Shown piece after piece: positions 34,201 to 48,600 of a stretch of DNA of 64,000 nucleotides (position 1 is its first letter; every line of letters begins with the position of its first letter). Below the pieces are notes generated by a model, which did not search any database, had not been told where the DNA came from, and was given only the letters and a program-made list of their open reading frames with translations. The translations under genes were made by a program, and so were the position numbers. This stretch comes from Gavia stellata (taxonomy: Eukaryota > Chordata > Aves > Gaviiformes > Gaviidae): NCBI RefSeq assembly GCF_030936135.1, contig NC_082604.1, positions 1,490,501 to 1,554,500 of the forward strand, in the 5' to 3' direction.

Positions 34201-36202
34201 CAGAAGAGCAGGAAAGGTCAACGTGCTCCTGTCCCAGCCTGCCTGAGGGACACGAACGGACTATCTATACCCGTGTTGGGTACCGTGTCCTATTGGCAGC
34301 CTGCCTTAATTTTCCTGTGGCGAACGACAGAAGAAATAATGAATTTCAAGGCAAGAAATGTCAGAGTGAATTATTTCAACTAGACAGCTGAAGCTACTTA
34401 GGGAAGCAATAGACATACACAGAAAGGATTTCCCTCTGTCCCGCTTTCTTGTACGTCCAAGTCTGAGTTATGAATTTGGATATCCTAGAAACACAAAGGA
34501 TCCTTTAGTCTAGAGGTGCAACTGCTACTTCACAGGCCAAACACCGACATCCCCCCCCAACCCCGCTTCTAATGCCGGGAAGCAGCCTCCACGACAGGGT
34601 CTCTTTACAAACCAAAAACTGACATCTGATGTCACATCAACAGTTGATCCGATCAGATTTTGCTTTCCTGATACTGCACCTTGCAGTAGAATGCAAAACA
34701 GCTTTTGTGTAGAAGGGAAATCAACTAATACAATTGCATGATTACATGTAAAACCTCAATTATGAGCAGAAGACAGTTGTGAGCTAATATTATCATGGGG
34801 AACGCAAGGCATTTTCTGTGATTTCCTACATTTAAAGACTCCAAAGCACACAGGCTAGTATGAAATTAAAGGCAAAATACCTTGAAAAGTTTTAGTCTAT
34901 GGTAAATTTCTGACCACTACAGTCTTTAACAAGGATAATCATCTGACTGTGGCAGAAAAAGTTAGCGGTTATAGTAGGTCTCGCATGCCTTTTTCCTCAC
35001 TGATGAAGAGCAGGCTAAACTGAGTTCTTAGTTGCAAATACACAAATTCAACATCCACCTTGAGGATGGCTGTGTTAGTTAAATTTTATCCCACTGCAAT
35101 ACCTACTGTAACACCAACTGATCCACAGCTCAATGTCTAGAGAAGACATTGGAAAAACAGGGCACTCTGCACGGCCCAGTGCACGCACAGGATATGCCTG
35201 CACAATTTCTGATGCCAACTTCCAGAGCTGAAAAGAAAGCCTAAATAAAGGAGTAGCTTTCCATATGGCCTTTCAGATTTAGAGGTAAGTGACGGAAGAT
35301 GAACGTGAAAACAGAATAAATAAAAAGTAGCCTAGAGCATTAGAGCCAGCAGGCTGTAAAGTCTTTTATAAAGCATTCATTCATTCCGCAGTTTGACAAG
35401 GCTGTGTACGTTTTTGATTAATGAAGGAAAACCTGCTTAGGACTTGCTGTCCTGCTCAATTGCAGTCAGTGCTCTAAAACCACTGCAAAGCAGGTCGCTC
35501 CTGGGGAAAACAAAACAAAACACCATGCAGAGAAAAAAAGCCAACTAACAGTCAAGTCTTTATGACAGGTGTTTTCCAGAGAGGCCAAGATCTTCACAGC
35601 ATCCTGCCACCTTCCATCATCATTTGCAAAACCCAGAGAAAGAGTAAAAAGGAGACACTTAGAGGATGTTGGGAAGAGAACAAATGGAAACCCCACCTAC
35701 TTCTACCAAGGAGTCAGTCCTGCTCCAACAGTGGACATGCAGCTTTCCCTCTGGACCATGCAGTCAATCCCATATAGATCATAGTTGGGGTTGGTGGGTT
35801 TTTTTGGTTGGTTGGTTTTTTTACTATGTCCACTGGCAGCATTTAAAGCAGGAGGAAAACATGCGCACAGTCTAGAAGCCTTTAAATTAGATGGGGGCAG
35901 AGTATCTCACCACAGCTCAACCCAACTCCTTCCCAAAACCCAAGTTTTTGCAGAGCGCTAGATAAGTGAACCCTTAAGAAGGCTGCAAGGTTAATGGAGA
36001 CCTTTTGTGAAGAGAATCAAAACAAAGGAAAGACTGTGCTGAAGATTACACTCTCCTTACAGAGAGATGACTCAGTGCCTTATCACACACTATTTTCAAA
36101 AATAAATTAAACAAAACAGATTTAAGAATAGCAGCGAGAAGGGTATGTGTATTATGGCCACTCCAAGCCCCAGTATACTGGATACACAGATCACCGTTTT
36201 AC

Positions 36203-36208
36203 TTTATT
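36203..36208 (-). terminator. Candidate proximal UBXN7 polyadenylation signal
   Basis: The gene strand reads CATGGAATAAAGTAAAACGG about 250 bases past the stop codon. It would give a short 3' UTR isoform alongside the long one. Confidence 0.4.
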
Positions 36209-36458
36209 CCATGAAAACAAAGGAAAGATGTTCTTCCCAATGCTCTCCGCAGGGCCCAGGCTGAGGAAGAAAATAAAACTCCAAACACTCTCATTTGGTC
36301 ACTAGAGCAGGAGAAGGGAAGAAGAGAGAGAAGGGCCAGCCAGCTGCCTGCCTGATTTCAGCACTGCAATCCTATGACCCTCAACTGCATATTTAATAAG
36401 TTGGTGTCCCAGGCAAAGAGGAGAGGGGAGGAAGGCTGGGAGAACTCAGGCCACGGTG

Positions 36459-36620
36459 CTAATTCCTTTCCTGCACAAAGACAGTCTCTTGAGGACACAG
36501 GCCTGCCTCCTGTAACGTGATCTCATAGTCCAGGTGGGAGAGTTTCCTTCGAGGGAAGTTGGTGAGAAGTTCAAAGCGTTCATTGGGGTATCCTTTTGAC
36601 TGGACGTGTTTCACAAGAGC
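36459..36620 (-). CDS. UBXN7: UBXN7 exon 11 (end of UBX domain, stop)
   Basis: Encodes 53 residues, [20 protein letters not shown] to VFVQERN, then TAG at 36461-36459. It includes NFPRRKL, the loop that contacts p97. The acceptor is CTCTTCAG. Confidence 0.97.
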   Translation of the reverse strand, partial: ALVKHVQSKGYPNERFELLTNFPRRKLSHLDYEITLQEAGLCPQETVFVQERN

Positions 36621-39600
36621 CTGAAGAGAAAGAAAGGCAAAGAAGTGTCATGTAATTCCAAACAACACAAAAGAATCTAAAAAATATCCCATTTTCCTTT
36701 AAGAAAAGGAAGTTTGTAATGACAGACAAAGGAAATTTTGCATATAGTAGAGACCCTCTTTTACTTTAATATTTAATTTGTCCCACACATGGTATGAATA
36801 ATCATAAAAACTAATTACCTAGTGATCCCTTACCTAACTGATTCTTTAAACAGAAGGAAGACATACACTAATGTACAACAGTACACGAATTCAAGCAAGC
36901 TGAATTTCACATCACACAATCAAGTCACAGTAAAATAACATTTGCAAAAAAAATCCTTAAGTGCCCTAAAACAGAAGCCCCCTCACTTGTTTATAAGACA
37001 TTACCCTTACACTAAACCTAAAAACCACCAAAGAAGCATTTTTGTGAGGTAGCATTGACAAAAATAAATGCAGTATTTTTACTAATTTTTTTTTTCCCTG
37101 CCTTCAAGAAGCATGAGGTTTTGGGGTTGTTTTGTTTTGTTTTTTAAAGCTCTTTTCAATTCATTGACTTCTCTGCCTACAATAGCAATTGGGGCAGGAT
37201 ACAGAGGGCACTGGCATGAAGGGGTATCAGCCTCACAACCCAATGAGCAGAGGTATCAGGAAGAGCTAGTATCCATGCTATGATGAGAGAGATTTCCCAA
37301 GTTCATCAGGAAACACTTTATGAGAGCATGAAGTATGAATAGACAGGGATAGAGAAGTGAAGGTTGGCAGAACAGTAGGGGATACAGCAACAGAGCAAGA
37401 CTCCGGCAGAATGAAAAGTCGTAGCTCTTTAAAGAGGAGGAAAAAGACAATTAGTAGGTAATAAAGTATGAAAAAATAAGGGTGTCCCAACAATACTGTT
37501 CACATAGTTTTGGTGAGCAACTTATGCCAGTAAATTAAGTGTGAGGAGGTAAGCTAGCAGTATTAAGGTTCTACCAGTACTAATTATTCCACTAGCTTCC
37601 CCTCGCTGTTTAGCTGCCACTTCAGGAAAACGGCAACCCAGCACACAGAAGAAAGTGGTTGCAAACAAGCACTTGGCAGCTACTGCCGCCGCTCACAGGC
37701 AAGGGGCTCAGGAGATCACTTGGGTGGCTGTTCATTCTAGCGTTTGCGTTCTGGTAGGAAAGATGTCGGCCATATGGTGCTGACATGACACAGGATATGG
37801 TCTCCCACAACAGACCGCAGCACTCTTCCTAATGTTTCAGGAACATCAATGGAGATGGAGCATGAGGTCAAGGAGCTGCAGGAAGAGGTCAGCTTGTTCT
37901 GCTGCATCGGGGAAGATGAGCAGGAAAGCGGTAGGATGCTGGCAGCAACACTATAAGGGCAGGAACTCAGGCCTTGTGGTGCAGACGGAATGGGATGACC
38001 AGAAGCAAGGCTCAAACATAGAGAGGACGAGAACTTGCAGGACAAGGCACCCTGGAGACTCATGAGCTGTGGCAGCAAAACAGCAGCTCTCCCCTCATTT
38101 GGAAAAATTAAAAAAAAGATAAATAAATCAGTTGAAAAAACAATAGAAGGTCTTGGCACTAAATGGGGAGGACAAACAAGTTTCACTGGAAGACATAACT
38201 AGACCCACTGGTCCTACTCAGCAGGTCAAAACCAGCAGGGAGAAGCAGCAGTGCATGCTGGTGGAGGGGACTCCTCCTGTGGGAAACTGAGGCACCCAAC
38301 TGCCAACCTAACTCTAAGGCTTGGAAGCCTGCTGCTTGCCCACAGCCACGATCCAGGCTGTCATGGAGAGATTGTTAAAACTCATCAAAGAAAGCTCAAC
38401 ATGTGTCTGCAGTGCACCCTTCCAGCAGAAACCTGAGCTGCACCAGCAAGAGTATTGCCAGCAGATCAAGGAATGAGATTACGCCACTCTGCTGGGCCAC
38501 ACTTGGAATACCGTGTTCAGTTTTGGTCTCTCCACATTCAAGAGGTACAAGGAAAAACCGGAGAGGATCCAGTGGAGGGCTATCAAAATGATTAGACTAT
38601 AGGACACGCCTCGGTACATGAAGAAAGGTTGAAGGACTTGGATTTGTTCAGCCTAGAAAGGAAAAGGCTTGGTGGGAATATCACCACAGTGTTCCAATAT
38701 GAAAAAGATAAAGACATTTCTTTCACAAAGATGCACGGTAACAAGACACAACACACACAAGTTGCTCCAGGGGAAATTTCACCTGGATATAAGGAAGGAA
38801 TTTTTTACCATGAAATTAAACTTTGGAGTAAGTTGCCCAGAGAAATGGTGCTGGAAGTATTCTAGACTCAACTTGAGAGAGCCCTGGATAACCTCATCTA
38901 CAGCCCTGCTTTCAACAGAGGGTTAGACCAGATGATCTCCAGGGATCCTTTTCAACCTGGACTTTTCCAAGACTTGATGACTGCAGAACAGCCAGGGAAG
39001 TACCTGCATGGAGATTTCTTCCGAATTCATCAAAATCCACACAACAAGCTTTTGGTATGAGGTGACTGTCGCCCCAACCTCCTCTTTCACCTGGACTGTT
39101 CTCTAACAGGCTTTGGAGATTACAATGCCTGTGTCTGATGAGGAATGCAAGTGGGTTTGACTTCCTTTTCAGGCAACAAGGATGATCACAATTCCTTTAC
39201 AAACCACTGCATTTAAAAATTCAGTTCAGTTTACTGCCCACATCTTCCCCCTGTCCCGTTTAAAGGCCAGCCCTTCCTGCACACCTTACAACACTTGGCA
39301 GACAACAAAAGTTATTCAAGCAACCAGTCAGCGATGCAGAGGAAGGGCTGAGCTGCAGAACACAGTGAAGTCAGCTTACTTAATTGCACACAACGAGCAA
39401 TTGCTTCTATAAAAAGTCAGTGTTGCCTTTTTTTTTTTGCCTGGGGGAAAAAAAGTATTACGGTAATATTGGAAGCATAAGCACATCCTGGAGGTAACAG
39501 TGTGTAAAGCAGCCACTCTTAATCGATAACAATGCAATGATTAAAAAAAAAGTTTTAAAAAACAGCCAGCGTTGGTGGGAGAGCAACATCGTATCATCAG

Positions 39601-42600
39601 TTAAAACTTCTAAAGTGCAACTGTCTCCTTAAACAATTTCTTGTTATAGTTCTGCTCAGCTTTAGAATGGAAGCAATGAAGGACTGAAAAAAAAATCAGC
39701 ATGGGAATGATGCTCACAAAGAAACATCTGAGACTCAATCTTGATTTGACTGAAATGGCTTTAAAAAGGGATCACATGACGTGAGCACAAAAGCTGCCTG
39801 TTCAGCTCTGCAATAAAAAGATATCTTTACCCACAAACCTTGACTCACCTAAATTACTCTGCTGACTGTAGAGCAGGCGGCCGCAAAGGAAATCACATGC
39901 TGAAACTAACTTCCTTTAACTACCCTAGTCCATAAAAGGAGTCAAACCAGAAGTCGGGATTATCAGGAATGTATCAATATTACAACTATGTATCACCTAA
40001 ATAAATTAGTTAAGTATTCAGAAGTGCTACATGTTTACTAATACCTGCAACTTCATTTAACAGACTGCTTTCAAAAAGCAGTCTCATTAAGATAGAAGAG
40101 AGTACTAAAAGATGTAAAGATTATACACCGATGACTGCTACGACAAAGCAGGAATGAAGGTCTGAAAGTAAAGCTGGTTTCGACAGTAAGAGCAATGCTC
40201 TGCCAGCGTTCCTCAGTCTCTATATTTCCGCCCCAGGACCCCACATGTAGCACTTGCAGGCAGTCTACATCCTACCGCTTACGCTTGGTTTTGAGAGCAC
40301 TGACCGTACAACAAAAGCAACTTTTTTTTTCCCTTTTATTTTCAAGCGAAAGAGTTAAGGATAAGAATACGAGCTTGAGACACTGTACATTTCTAGAGTG
40401 CTGCAGACTGGGTTATAGTCTCATTTTCTGTAAGAGATGTGACACTTTTCTCCTAAATCTGCACAAGATCCTTCTCACGAGGTGTGCTATTGCCTTCCCT
40501 AAGACTTCAATACAGAGCTTTTAGGTTGATGACATTAAAATGAGCTTAACTGGCCACTGTGTCATGAAAGCTCACGGCTAACAGGAATAACCTCTTTACA
40601 CACTGCTTCCAGATAAGCATCTGCAAAATTCTGATGGAAATGCCATCCACATCGACTTCTCCAAGGTAAACAAGCCCAAAGCACAGTTGAGATGCACACC
40701 TGAAGCACAGTAATTAAATAATATTGTAATAAATTTGTTTTGGCAAAACTTCCTCCAAAGTCTACTCTGTCATCCACATCCAGAAGGGAATGGGGAAATA
40801 CAATGAAAGAGTTCGAGGACAAGAATGAAGAGTTTTGCTTCTGGTTTTACTGTTGTCTGACCATGGGCAATGACGGAAATTTTCCATTTAGAAAAAAAAA
40901 ACAAACCACAAACGAGTGAGCTGAGAGTACTTTACGGTAATTTAACAATTAATGCAAAATCCATTTAGAGTCATTTTAGAAAGGAAACTAGCAGTTTTGG
41001 GACTACAGAAGACACGGGAGCAACGGAAACATACAGAGCCAGCAGAGTCTGTTGATTGGAAGAGAGGAATGACATGGAAGAAACAGAGTGACAGTGCAAG
41101 CGCTCCCTGGATATACCACTTCCACTAGATCCGATTTCAAAAGTGCCACCACAGGAAAATAAATTCTCCAAATTCAGCTCTCCTGTACTCAAACAAGGAT
41201 TCCAATTAACTCCACTCACCAGCAGTTTGGCTTGTTCAGGCAGTGAAACTTGTTCCCTCTTTCCATCTGGATACCTTAGCATCAGCTGTGCCTTTGGTCC
41301 TAGCATAAAGGAAGTTACTACAAGTTAACAAACAACAAGGCAGCTGAATTGAGCTCTTCTGTAGATTTTAGGAGGCACGCTTTACTGCGCAGCATAGCGG
41401 GGTTAGGGACTGGAGACGAATACAAGGTTCCAGTCTATGAAGATACACTTCTACCACGTGTTTAAAATATACACATCAAACTCATGACTCTTTCAAGAGT
41501 TAATAGTAGTGACTGAAACCAGTCAGCGGTCCCAGAGAAAAGCACACTGTGCTACCCCTGCCTTTGAGACCACCTCACTCTGCTGCATCCCAGCTAGGGC
41601 ACGCAGGGAGGAACAGAGACTCCGGGGACTCGTTTGTATTGGCCAAAGTTGCATTACTAAAACCCAGCCCAGACCGTCAAGGCAGCCAAGCTAACTGAGC
41701 ACGAGGTGGGGCTGATATTATTCTGCTTCCCTCTATCATAGTGGTAGAAGGCCTGTCATATGCACCTGCATTACACCAATGCGTACTATATTTGTGGACA
41801 AGGTCTCAAACTAAAAACCTTGAGCTCAGTGACTAACACGACTCCATAGTTTGTGGCATCTCTGTGCCAAAGTGGTGCTGCTCACAAGGTGAATCACTCA
41901 AACATCTGGTGTCAAGGAGGGAGTAAAACAGAAGAAAAGATTCAGCTTTTCAAAACAAGGAACGAAACCGTGCTTGTCAGTGTATAAAGATTTTCAGGAA
42001 AAAAAGCCACAAAAAACCACAGGTCACTATTTAAAAAAAAAACAAACGGTAACTTACCATTCACATCTAGGCCCTGAAACGTACTTTCAGGCTTGTCAGT
42101 TGACTCCTCCAGTATCCCTGCATCAATGCAGGGCAGTACTCTGTGATTTGATGTTGTCCCAGGCTCAGTCCTTGCAGGGGGCTCAGGCTGAGGCCTCCGA
42201 CTCTCCTCTTTTTTGTACCCCAAGTCCTTGTGCGGAGACTTCCTCAACTTGGCAGGATTCTCCGATTCCTCCTCCTCCTCAGATCCGCAAACCGAAATAA
42301 ACTCTTCACTTCCAGAAAAAAGCTCCGACTCGGACTCCTCATCTGACCGACTCTCCTGCTTGGCCTGTGAGGAATCAAAATGCGTCTCCTGTAACGATGC
42401 TCTGATAGCAGCTTCCAACTGGCTGTCCTCACTGGCATCAATGAGACTCTCCTGTTGAATACAGACATAACACAAATACATAAAAATTGCTTTTAAATAT
42501 GTACTGAAAATCAAGAGGACATCAGTCTTCCAAAAAGAAGCTACTAAAACTGTCAGGAACAAACAGCATGGAAAGCTAGTCATGCTATGACTACTTAATG

Positions 42601-45600
42601 ACTTCTCCTTGGAGTTTCACACGGAGCAATATATTTTCCTTCCACACATGCACAACTATGTGACTGCTAAATCCAAAACAAATGCTGAAAGCACAAACTG
42701 CACAACAAAAACAGTTATCATGGGAGAAGGCGTTTCCTGGCGCACCATATTTTTGCATGCTCTTGCACAAACTCATTAAGTCGGTTTACACTACTGAATG
42801 GGAAATCAGTACAGCTGGATAAAGACAAGCTAGCATGTTCTTTCAGGTTTTTCCAATCCTCCTAGAGGGCCTCATACTTACTGAGCGAGAGCATTTTTGG
42901 GGAGGGCTGGTAGAATGGCCATCCAGCTGTCCATGCTCACTCAGGAACCCAGTCACTTGGTCCAAGAAAGAAGTCACGTCTAGCTGGTGCCACTCCACTA
43001 GTTTCTGGCCTAGGGAACAAATGGTGTCATGAAACATAATTTCAGCAAAAGATTGCAGCTTAGCGGTCAAACACACCAACTCACTGCTGTGCGTGCACTC
43101 TGCAAAGGGCTGTATTTGTGGAACTGCAGCTTCCTACAGGCTACCACCTGATAATTATGAAGCTTCCTCCTTCCACTCCCTTGAAAAGGTTTCAATCATG
43201 GACAGACATAAATACAGACCCTGTTTATTTCTGTTCTTTTATTTTATCTATGGGAACATGTGCACAGAATGGTGAATTAGGCTTCAAAATGAAAAAAAGC
43301 CAAACCACTAAGCTTACGAAGAAGCATTGCCTGCTTTGATTCTATGCCTTGGCAAACAGCATTCATTTTCATAAGTAAAGTGCTAAGAAGAGCATCCTAA
43401 CTTCAGCTTCAACATTAAAAAAAATAAAATGTTTTTGGGTGGTTTAAGTCAAATAGCAAGAAATCTCAGCTCTGATTACAGACACTACTACTTCAGTCTT
43501 GAGAACAGGAGACCAGACCATTAATATAGTTGCATTATATGATGATAAAAGAAGAAAGGGCGTTGGGATACAGAAGAAAAAGCAACAATTTCAAAAGAGC
43601 TGGAGGGGCAGGTAAAAAAAAAAACCCAAACCAAACAACAAACTCAAAGCCAAAATGGTATTTGAAAATTAAGATGCAATTTAATAAGTCATCGCTGAGC
43701 CTCACAAAGCTGCTGTGTAAGAGGCGGGAAGCAGATTCATGTAACGCTTACAAATATTGTAGTTTATTCATCACATGATTTCAAGTAGCTTTTAAAAGGA
43801 CCCTTAAAAAAATTAATTTCAGAGTTTTACCACCAGGTGGTACTATTTTCACTTTCTAAGCAAAGTACTTGCTAAGCTACACCAAGTTCAATAACCAAAT
43901 ACACAAAATTTCAGCAAGCCTGAAGTTTTATTCTCTTAGCTCCTCCAAAACATACTGCTTCGCTTCTTCAGGGACAAGGTCTCTCAAGAGAGCAAAACAA
44001 CGTAACTGAGATTATTCAGCTGAATGTAACACATACTGCGAAAGATGGTATTCCAGCCTACAACTGCCACTCCTTTTTTCCGGGTATATAAACTGCAGGT
44101 AACCAACTGTCACTTCTCTTACCTGTCCTGGGATCCAGGATGGAGACATAAGGGAAGTCTGCTAATTTATAAAACTGTATGTACCTCTGTCCTTCCTCAC
44201 TGTCATGGTATACCTACAAAATACCACGTTGGAACTAAATTACTGGGTGGAGAGGGAACACAAACAAACTGTACCTTGAAAACGTACAAAGTTTTTCTCT
44301 GTTTTTACAGTATAGGCTACAAATGGTACGTACAGTTCTCGGTAACTCTGACAAGCTGAAAAGACGCCTCTAACACTCCGCTACGCTACAGATTAGAAGA
44401 TAACATCTTGAATGCAGGAGTGAAAGGCAGTTTATGCATTCAAATGCATATCCATGAACTACATCTACATCCATGCACCACATCTCCATGAACTACCGCA
44501 TCTTTTCAGCGAGTGCACCAAGAGAACTGCAACAGTGCCATTTTATTCGAAGAAGTCCATTTTTTTCACTGGCCCATCTACCACGACACCAAGTTACCCC
44601 CACGGCCCCATTAAATTTCTCACCTGCCAAAAAATGAAATGTTCCCGGATTATGTTCTTCACAGCCTCATTGCTCCAGACATCGCGGTTGAGACACTGAC
44701 AGGCAAAATCTTGCACATTCTGAATGTTTATCATGAGCCATTTGTTCTGCATCTGACCACACTCCTTGGCCTGTAAGCAGAGAAAAAAACTTCATTAAAT
44801 AAAGCTGAAGAGCCAGACAGAACCAATGCCAGCAATGATCAGTGATGGCTTCTAACACTGTCAGGCTTCTAACACAGTCACACGAAAACCCCTTCACAGT
44901 GAGAAAGATGGACAGTGCTAGTGAAAAGGCATCCAACAAAACAGAAGGCAGGGCTGAAAGACCTGCTTTAAATGAGACTGGCTGAATTACAGAACCACAT
45001 CGATGAACAGAGCTGCTGGATTTCAACAAGCCAAGCACAGAGTGGCAAAAGCAACTTGGGGGGTGGAGGGGGGGGACACACGGGAACGCTGAATAAAGTA
45101 TTTGTTCGGGTAAGAGTGTAGTCAATCGCACTGATCTGACAACAGAGGAAAGACCTGCTCATTCTAAAGATAAACCTGTGGATCGTCTTCTATTTAAATA
45201 TGTTGCATAATTGACAGAGGACTTGCATTAATTCAACAGGACCCCCTCTCTGCAAGTTTTCTTTTTTCTCGCCAAGTTTTGAGTTACTCTATTACTGTGC
45301 AACTGCTGAATTAGGCATCCTTTTTTGATGCTCGTTATCCAGACTGCAAGTGGGGAGGAAGACAGGAAGGCGCAGGAAGAAATCTTACTGGTTTGAGTCA
45401 CAAAGCTGGTATTGTCTGATTGCTTGGTTGCAAGTTAATGGTAGGAGTTTGATCAAGAATGTAATTCTGATCGCTGAACTGTCATACCTGTTGAAAAAAA
45501 GAGGGCTATATCAACAGCAGGAATGCTCTTACCACCTGGAAAGACTGGAACTAGCACATGAACTCCTCTGCTTTTAAAAAAGGAAAAAAGTATTTATTTA

Positions 45601-48600
45601 CAAGTGTGTCCACCATCCTGCTGGTGAGGCACTTAACAGCAAATTCAAGGAATTAGGATGTTATGCAAGATTTTGCTGTTCTGGGCAATATTTTGTTCCC
45701 CAAACCAAAGTTTTTACTTTTAAAATGAATTTTAGCCAGTGTACTTTCGAACAGTCAGCCTGTCCAATGTGTGATAGACAGACATGTGAACCCCCTACAC
45801 TTAGCTTCACAAAGTGAAGAATCTCAAGTCTACAAAATTAATCTGCATGGCCAAGTGACATGCAGAGCCAATTTTTATTTTAGTCAAAGGAAAAAAAATG
45901 AATGTAGAATCATGGAATAGTCCTCCTGTTCTCACAAGGGACCTCACGCTAACCACTTACCACTAATATTACAGTGTCAGAATCCAGTATTTGGTCACCA
46001 GGAGAGAAAAGTGGGGCAGGTGACACCTAAGTAACTGCTACGGGTCTTAAAGATAGTCATTATGCTTTTATTTAAAAGACTTCTTTTGAGCTAACTGTGG
46101 AATTGGAGAACTAATTCTAGGAAATCAGTTTAAGATGAGGCCTACAGGTACTGCCCAAGTTTAAAGGGATGTTATTTGACTCAAATGTTATAAGTCAATT
46201 GGATTGCCTTAGTCCTGTGTTCTAGTGTAATCCATATCGGATTAGAAGAACAAACTCAAAAACATGTAACTAGAAAGCTGGGAAGTGCATCTCACTCTTC
46301 CACACTTGGTATATTTTTCAATATTAGTGAAAACCTGGCTCTACCCCTCCTCCATCCAGCTAAGGTCCTTGAAAAGATGCAAGCAGGAAATTCCACACAG
46401 AACATTTGTAAAGATGAGGTTTCACCTGTAGAGCAGGTATAGCTTTTGAAACTACTTTTAATTTCCTTCTAGAAACAACAGGCTTCACATGTAACATTCA
46501 AAAGGACACAGTTAAATCGCTACCATCTCACACACACACATAACTCTGCTCTTACACAGCTACTGGGGTTTTTCTGAGGGGGTGGAGGTGGGTGGAAGGA
46601 GAAGAATGTGGGGGGAGGAAACACTGCGGGTCTGGAGATTATATTGGTGTGTCATTTTGGTAAGTGACAAAAGAACAAGAGAAAGCTCAAGAGCTGGCTT
46701 GCATATCCCAAAAGCTACGTCTGATGGCTTTAGATCCACTCTACCCAACTTCAACTGCCCCACATTCCTCCTCCTCCTTCCAGGCATAAAGGCAAGCACC
46801 AGGCACTTAAAGAGCACACAGATAAGGTAAGTACAGAACAACCACTCTTTGCAAGCATCTCTGTTCAAGCTTGCAGCGATCAGCAGAGTAGGAACTTTGA
46901 AAGACAGAGGTAGTGGATCTCAGATACAACGGGCCAGTCGCACAAAACACCCCACGAAACAAAACAAAACCAATCTGTCCTGAGTTTACCTTTACCCTTT
47001 CTATCCATTCACATTTTTCATCACTACGACAACTTATTGCAACAAACCAGCAATCTGGTTAGACAATATGTGAAAGAAGTCTTGTTTTACACTCTGTACT
47101 AGATCTCACTGGATAACCTCTAGCTCTTGCACTACTAAAAATCACATGTTTTCCCCTCATTTGACTTTTCTGAGCCATGTACGTTTTATAAATGTTGTGA
47201 CGGTCCTTCCTTGCTCAGCGTTGTTGACATGTACAGCTCCTTTAAGTCAGCAGAGAAACTAGGAAGTGGAGCCAGCATCTTGTGACCTTCTGGACATCTG
47301 CTAATCAAGGATGATTCAGTTTGGAAGATAACAGGTGACAGAAAGTCAGAGCATGAGATTATCTAACAAGAAATAGCCCATCTGTGCTACACTTACATTT
47401 CCTGCCTGGGCCAGGGCATACATCCTTTCACCAACCAGCCATTCCTGTGCCAAAGGTGCACCTGCAGGCTATGCTTATGCGAACGGCCAGTCTAGAAGCA
47501 TCTTACCCAAAGATAATTGCACCATTTGAGTACAATGACTAGATTAGCTTCCAAACTATTGCTGCTCGCTATGTCCAAAGAAAAAAATTCAGTATCAGCT
47601 GTAAAGCAGGGAGCAGCTAGAAAATGTTTAACCTGTAAAATGGGGAAACTTCAGATAGACAGACTTGAAACTCTGCAACGTTACATAGTCACTTCACAGA
47701 AGTACACTGAATGAGTGTTAAGCACAGAACCGCACACGCCAGAACTATCTCCTCCCTAAACAAGAAATGTAAACTAAGTCAATTTGGTGTGTACCCCCCA
47801 CAAATTAAATCATATCTCACATCATATCCATGAAGAGATGAACACCTGCAATTCCTGAAAGCAGTCTTTGAGATTAGAACAAAACCATGCTGTTCCTTAC
47901 AAAGCATGTTTGGTGTGCAATTAATTTATTTATTATACTCTAGTGATTTATTCCTAGCAGATTCTAGATTAAGGAGATAACCCTGAAGCGTAACACACAT
48001 TAGAGCTCAATATTATAGTCAGGAAACGACAATTACAAATCCCTTGTGCAATCTCAATTGACAACAGCCTAATCATATAACCATGCAACACTACTCAAAT
48101 ACAGAGTTTTTAGTGACACTGTGTATTTAAGCTCTGAAAGTTTCTCTGAAATTTTCTTGTAGGAAAAAAAAAGGCAGTTCAGGTCCACGTCTCGCTGGCC
48201 CATCAGTTGTTTGCTTCTGGTTTATTTAGCCCCATTCCACCAGGCACTAGGTAACTAACATCTAGTAGCTCATGTTCAAAAAGCCTGCAGGATTAAAAGA
48301 AAGTATTTTACAGATTTTCTGTATCAAACCTTTTTCACCACATTTCTATGGTGTAATTTAGTTCATCACACACTGAACTTTACAAGTATAGTGAACGTAA
48401 GTTGTTCTGGGTGTGAAGCACACTGCTTTTTCACAGACAGCAAGTTAAAAGTCATTCAACACTTGAGAATTTCTCTTCAATGAAAGTTAATTCCCATCTA
48501 CTCTTAAAAGCTGGTATTACTAAGAGTTAAAATGAAATGGCAACTTTTTGCACCTTACTGATAACAAAGTTTCTTTGTAATTGAAGAAAAATGAGGTTTC

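Larger units (their letters stand above)
29905..36458 (-). other. UBXN7: UBXN7 3' UTR (inferred)
   Basis: About 6.5 kb of AT-rich sequence follows the UBXN7 stop. It has no CR1 insertion or recognisable exon, unlike the CR1-containing introns just beyond it. An A/T-rich distal end with AATAAA at 29927 suggests the limit. Long 3' UTRs are usual for mammalian UBXN7. The extent is an inference. Open frames in it are short and without homology. Confidence 0.6.
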
